This document shows positions 5,531 to 6,806 of a stretch of DNA of 6,806 nucleotides, in pieces; the first letter of the stretch is position 1, and every line of letters starts with the position of its first letter. Origin of the DNA: Ignavibacteriaceae bacterium (GTDB lineage: Bacteria > Bacteroidota > Ignavibacteria > Ignavibacteriales > Ignavibacteriaceae); assembly GCA_022865965.1 (NCBI GenBank), contig JALHTS010000731.1, forward strand, positions 1 to 6,806, in the 5' to 3' direction. The position numbers and the translations under genes are program-made. The notes under the pieces were generated by a model. It saw only the letters and a program-made list of their open reading frames with translations, was not told the origin of the DNA and ran no database searches.

Positions 5531-6376
5531 TTATCTGTAGGCAAAAATCATTGCATAAATTATCCACAAAACTGTACTGAATCCAATGATAAGCACAGTC
5601 CAACCAAAAGCTGTTATTGCTTTTATTACAATTTCAGCATAAGGTTCAACTATGTGTTGTTCTAATTCTCCTTTTTCAACTAACTCTCTGTATTCTGATG
5701 GTCTGTCTAATTTAAATTCCTCTAATGGAACTCTACCCGTAAATATACACACATCAATTGGAAATTTTTCTGGGCGCAGGTGAGTATTAAAAAAATGAAC
5801 TGTAAAAATAAAACCCGTGGCAAGTAAAGCCTCATCGCTGTGTATGATTGTTGCAACGTTGATCATATAACCAGGGAAAAATAGCGTGAAGAATTCGGGA
5901 AACCACAAAGTAAAACCTGTAGAACCGATTACTATCATTCCCCAGAACACAGCAAAGTAATCAAATTTTTCCCAATAAGTCCATCTACCATATTCCGGTC
6001 TTGGTCCCTTACCTAAAAACCATTTTACGGAACCAATAAAGTCCTGTAAATCTTTTTTATTAAATAGTAACGATCGTGGACCAAGAATCAGTTGTTTGAA
6101 ACCACCAACTTGTTTTCTTTTATTTCTAATCAAATCGGTTATATGAATCAAAAAAACTATTACCATTACAACTGCAGCAAAGCGATGAATGTATCCAGCA
6201 ATCTCAAATCCACCAAAGACATGTGACAGAAATTTAGCCCAACCAGTGTAAGCAAACTTCAATGTCATTCCAGTTAAAGCCAGCGCCAGGAAGCTTAATA
6301 TCATAAAAAAATGTAAACCGCGGTTTAATCTGGTAAATCTTATAACTTGTTTTCCCTGTCTTAGTGAAACTGACAT
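5531..6376 (-). CDS. Membrane cytochrome b (formate dehydrogenase/hydrogenase gamma-subunit type)
   Basis: This 281-residue polytopic protein has about five hydrophobic segments (roughly 20-40, 60-80, 138-158, 176-198 and 250-278). Candidate haem b ligands lie in or next to the helices: H22 in helix 1, H64 and H78 in helix 2, and H179 and H194 around helix 4. This resembles the di-haem cytochrome b subunits that pass electrons between the quinone pool and periplasmic partners in formate dehydrogenase, Ni-Fe hydrogenase and thiosulfate reductase families. No catalytic subunit of those enzymes is adjacent. The neighbours are multihaem cytochromes on both sides, so a cytochrome b/multihaem c quinol dehydrogenase is the more likely unit. 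The ATG is preceded by AGGAG at a long 12-base spacing, and an in-frame TAG just upstream excludes an extended protein. The gap to the next gene is 31 bases, consistent with an operon. Direction of electron flow and exact haem ligands are inferred. Confidence 0.85.
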   Translation of the reverse strand: MSVSLRQGKQVIRFTRLNRGLHFFMILSFLALALTGMTLKFAYTGWAKFLSHVFGGFEIAGYIHRFAAVVMVIVFLIHITDLIRNKRKQVGGFKQLILGPRSLLFNKKDLQDFIGSVKWFLGKGPRPEYGRWTYWEKFDYFAVFWGMIVIGSTGFTLWFPEFFTLFFPGYMINVATIIHSDEALLATGFIFTVHFFNTHLRPEKFPIDVCIFTGRVPLEEFKLDRPSEYRELVEKGELEQHIVEPYAEIVIKAITAFGWTVLIIGFSTVLWIIYAMIFAYR

Positions 6377-6388
6377 TAATAAATTAAA

Positions 6389-6393
6389 CTCCT
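6389..6393 (-). promoter_or_regulatory. Ribosome binding site of the membrane cytochrome b, at unusually long spacing
   Basis: AGGAG is the only purine-rich site in the 28-base gap before the ATG at 6376 and lies 12 bases from it, longer than the 5-7 bases seen for the other genes here. An in-frame TAG overlapping the site rules out a start further upstream, so the ATG stands and translation may be less efficient or coupled to the upstream cytochrome. Confidence 0.55.
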
Positions 6394-6404
6394 ATTAAAT
6401 AATA

Positions 6405-6806
6405 TTATTTTAAGGAACTTTCCTTATCGTTCTTTTCGGCTAATTTAATTTTTTCTGCTAACTCTTTTCTCCATTTTAGAGATCTTGGAAGCCATAGAAT
6501 TGTGTGAAGTCCTGCGAATATGAATGTAAAAATAAGAAGTCCTGTCATTCCCCAGAATGTCCAGAATAATACCGGATATTTATCCGGATCATGATGTGTT
6601 GCATGTGTAAAATATCCTGCAAATTGTCTGTTCGCACTTGGATGACATTTCTGGCAAGTTTCTACAACATTTTGTCTACTTAAATGAGACGCGGGATCTG
6701 AAACTTGCAAAATATCATGAGCACCATGGCAATCATAACATTTTGCAGTTTTAGTATACCCAAGTTGGGATACTTTGCCGTGATAAGTATCGAAATAAGT
6801 ATCCGC
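6405..6806 (-). CDS. Multihaem cytochrome c, membrane-anchored, C-terminal part (partial at the 5' end)
   Basis: The reading frame is open to the window edge, so only the last 133 residues are present; a TTG at 6710 is an internal leucine codon and not the start. Two haem c sites are visible, CYDCH (residues 23-27 of the fragment) and CQKCH (51-55), with further histidines nearby (H9, H30, H41, H68, H71, H72) that could be distal ligands. A hydrophobic helix follows at about 79-105, then a charged, lysine-rich cytoplasmic tail, giving a periplasmic haem domain tethered at its C-terminus. The 28-residue spacing between the two haem cysteines and the CxDCHGAHDIL pattern match the repeat unit of the 11-haem cytochrome encoded at 768-2225, so the two are probably homologous. 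It sits 28 bases upstream of a membrane cytochrome b, the likely quinone-side partner. The total haem number and signal peptide lie outside the window. Family is confident; electron partners are inferred. Confidence 0.9.
   Translation of the reverse strand, partial: ADTYFDTYHGKVSQLGYTKTAKCYDCHGAHDILQVSDPASHLSRQNVVETCQKCHPSANRQFAGYFTHATHHDPDKYPVLFWTFWGMTGLLIFTFIFAGLHTILWLPRSLKWRKELAEKIKLAEKNDKESSLK

Noticed and set aside
5531..6376. Formate dehydrogenase or hydrogenase gamma subunit as a specific enzyme assignment
   Set aside because: The fold is similar but no catalytic or iron-sulfur subunit of either enzyme is adjacent, so only the general cytochrome b family is supported.
6405..6710. A short complete gene starting at TTG 6710
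   Set aside because: The frame stays open upstream to the window edge and contains another haem motif (CYDCH), so the gene is truncated by the window and not a short protein.
1..6806. tRNA, rRNA, CRISPR array, insertion sequence or attachment site
   Set aside because: No direct-repeat/spacer pattern, transposase frame or RNA-like stretch was seen; the window is filled by coding sequence except for one gap of about 200 bases.

Overview
The window is a dense electron-transfer locus with every gene on the minus strand, so transcription runs from position 6806 down to 1. Base composition is AT-rich. Gene content (multiheme c-type cytochromes, membrane b-type cytochromes and a Rieske/b6-type quinol oxidase) and AT-rich codon use suggest an anaerobic or facultative respiring bacterium of the Bacteroidota/Chlorobi side of the tree, possibly Ignavibacteria-like. 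This placement is an inference from style and not from a marker gene.

Layout in transcription order. Module 1 (6806-4006) holds three genes. First is the 3' end of a membrane-anchored multiheme cytochrome c cut by the window edge, with two CxxCH motifs visible. Next is a 281-residue membrane cytochrome b of the formate dehydrogenase/hydrogenase gamma-subunit type. Last is a 497-residue NapC/NirT-like cytochrome with seven haem-binding motifs, the first being an unusual CX3CH. The genes are 28 and 31 bases apart and are probably one transcript. An AT-rich inverted repeat overlaps the last stop codon. It is followed by the only sizeable intergenic stretch (about 200 bases), which contains two TATAAT boxes and a cluster of AATATT motifs and probably carries the promoter of module 2.

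Module 2 (3807-1) holds four tightly packed genes: a Rieske iron-sulfur protein, a fused b6/subunit IV-type cytochrome b, an 11-haem cytochrome c with an N-terminal signal peptide and a C-terminal membrane anchor, and the first 255 residues of a DUF2339-like polytopic membrane protein. The first three genes overlap or abut, with Shine-Dalgarno sites inside or across the preceding stop codons, so they are translationally linked.

Likely joint function (inference): module 2 encodes a menaquinol-oxidising Rieske/cytochrome b complex in which the usual cytochrome c1 or f is replaced by a large multihaem wire protein. Module 1 encodes one or two further quinone-linked membrane entries feeding periplasmic multihaem cytochromes. 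At least 20 c-type haem-binding motifs lie in 6.8 kb. The cytochrome at the right edge and the 11-haem protein share the same repeat geometry, so the two modules use related cytochromes. No terminal reductase, outer-membrane conduit, RNA gene, mobile element or CRISPR array is visible, so the final electron acceptor cannot be read from this window.
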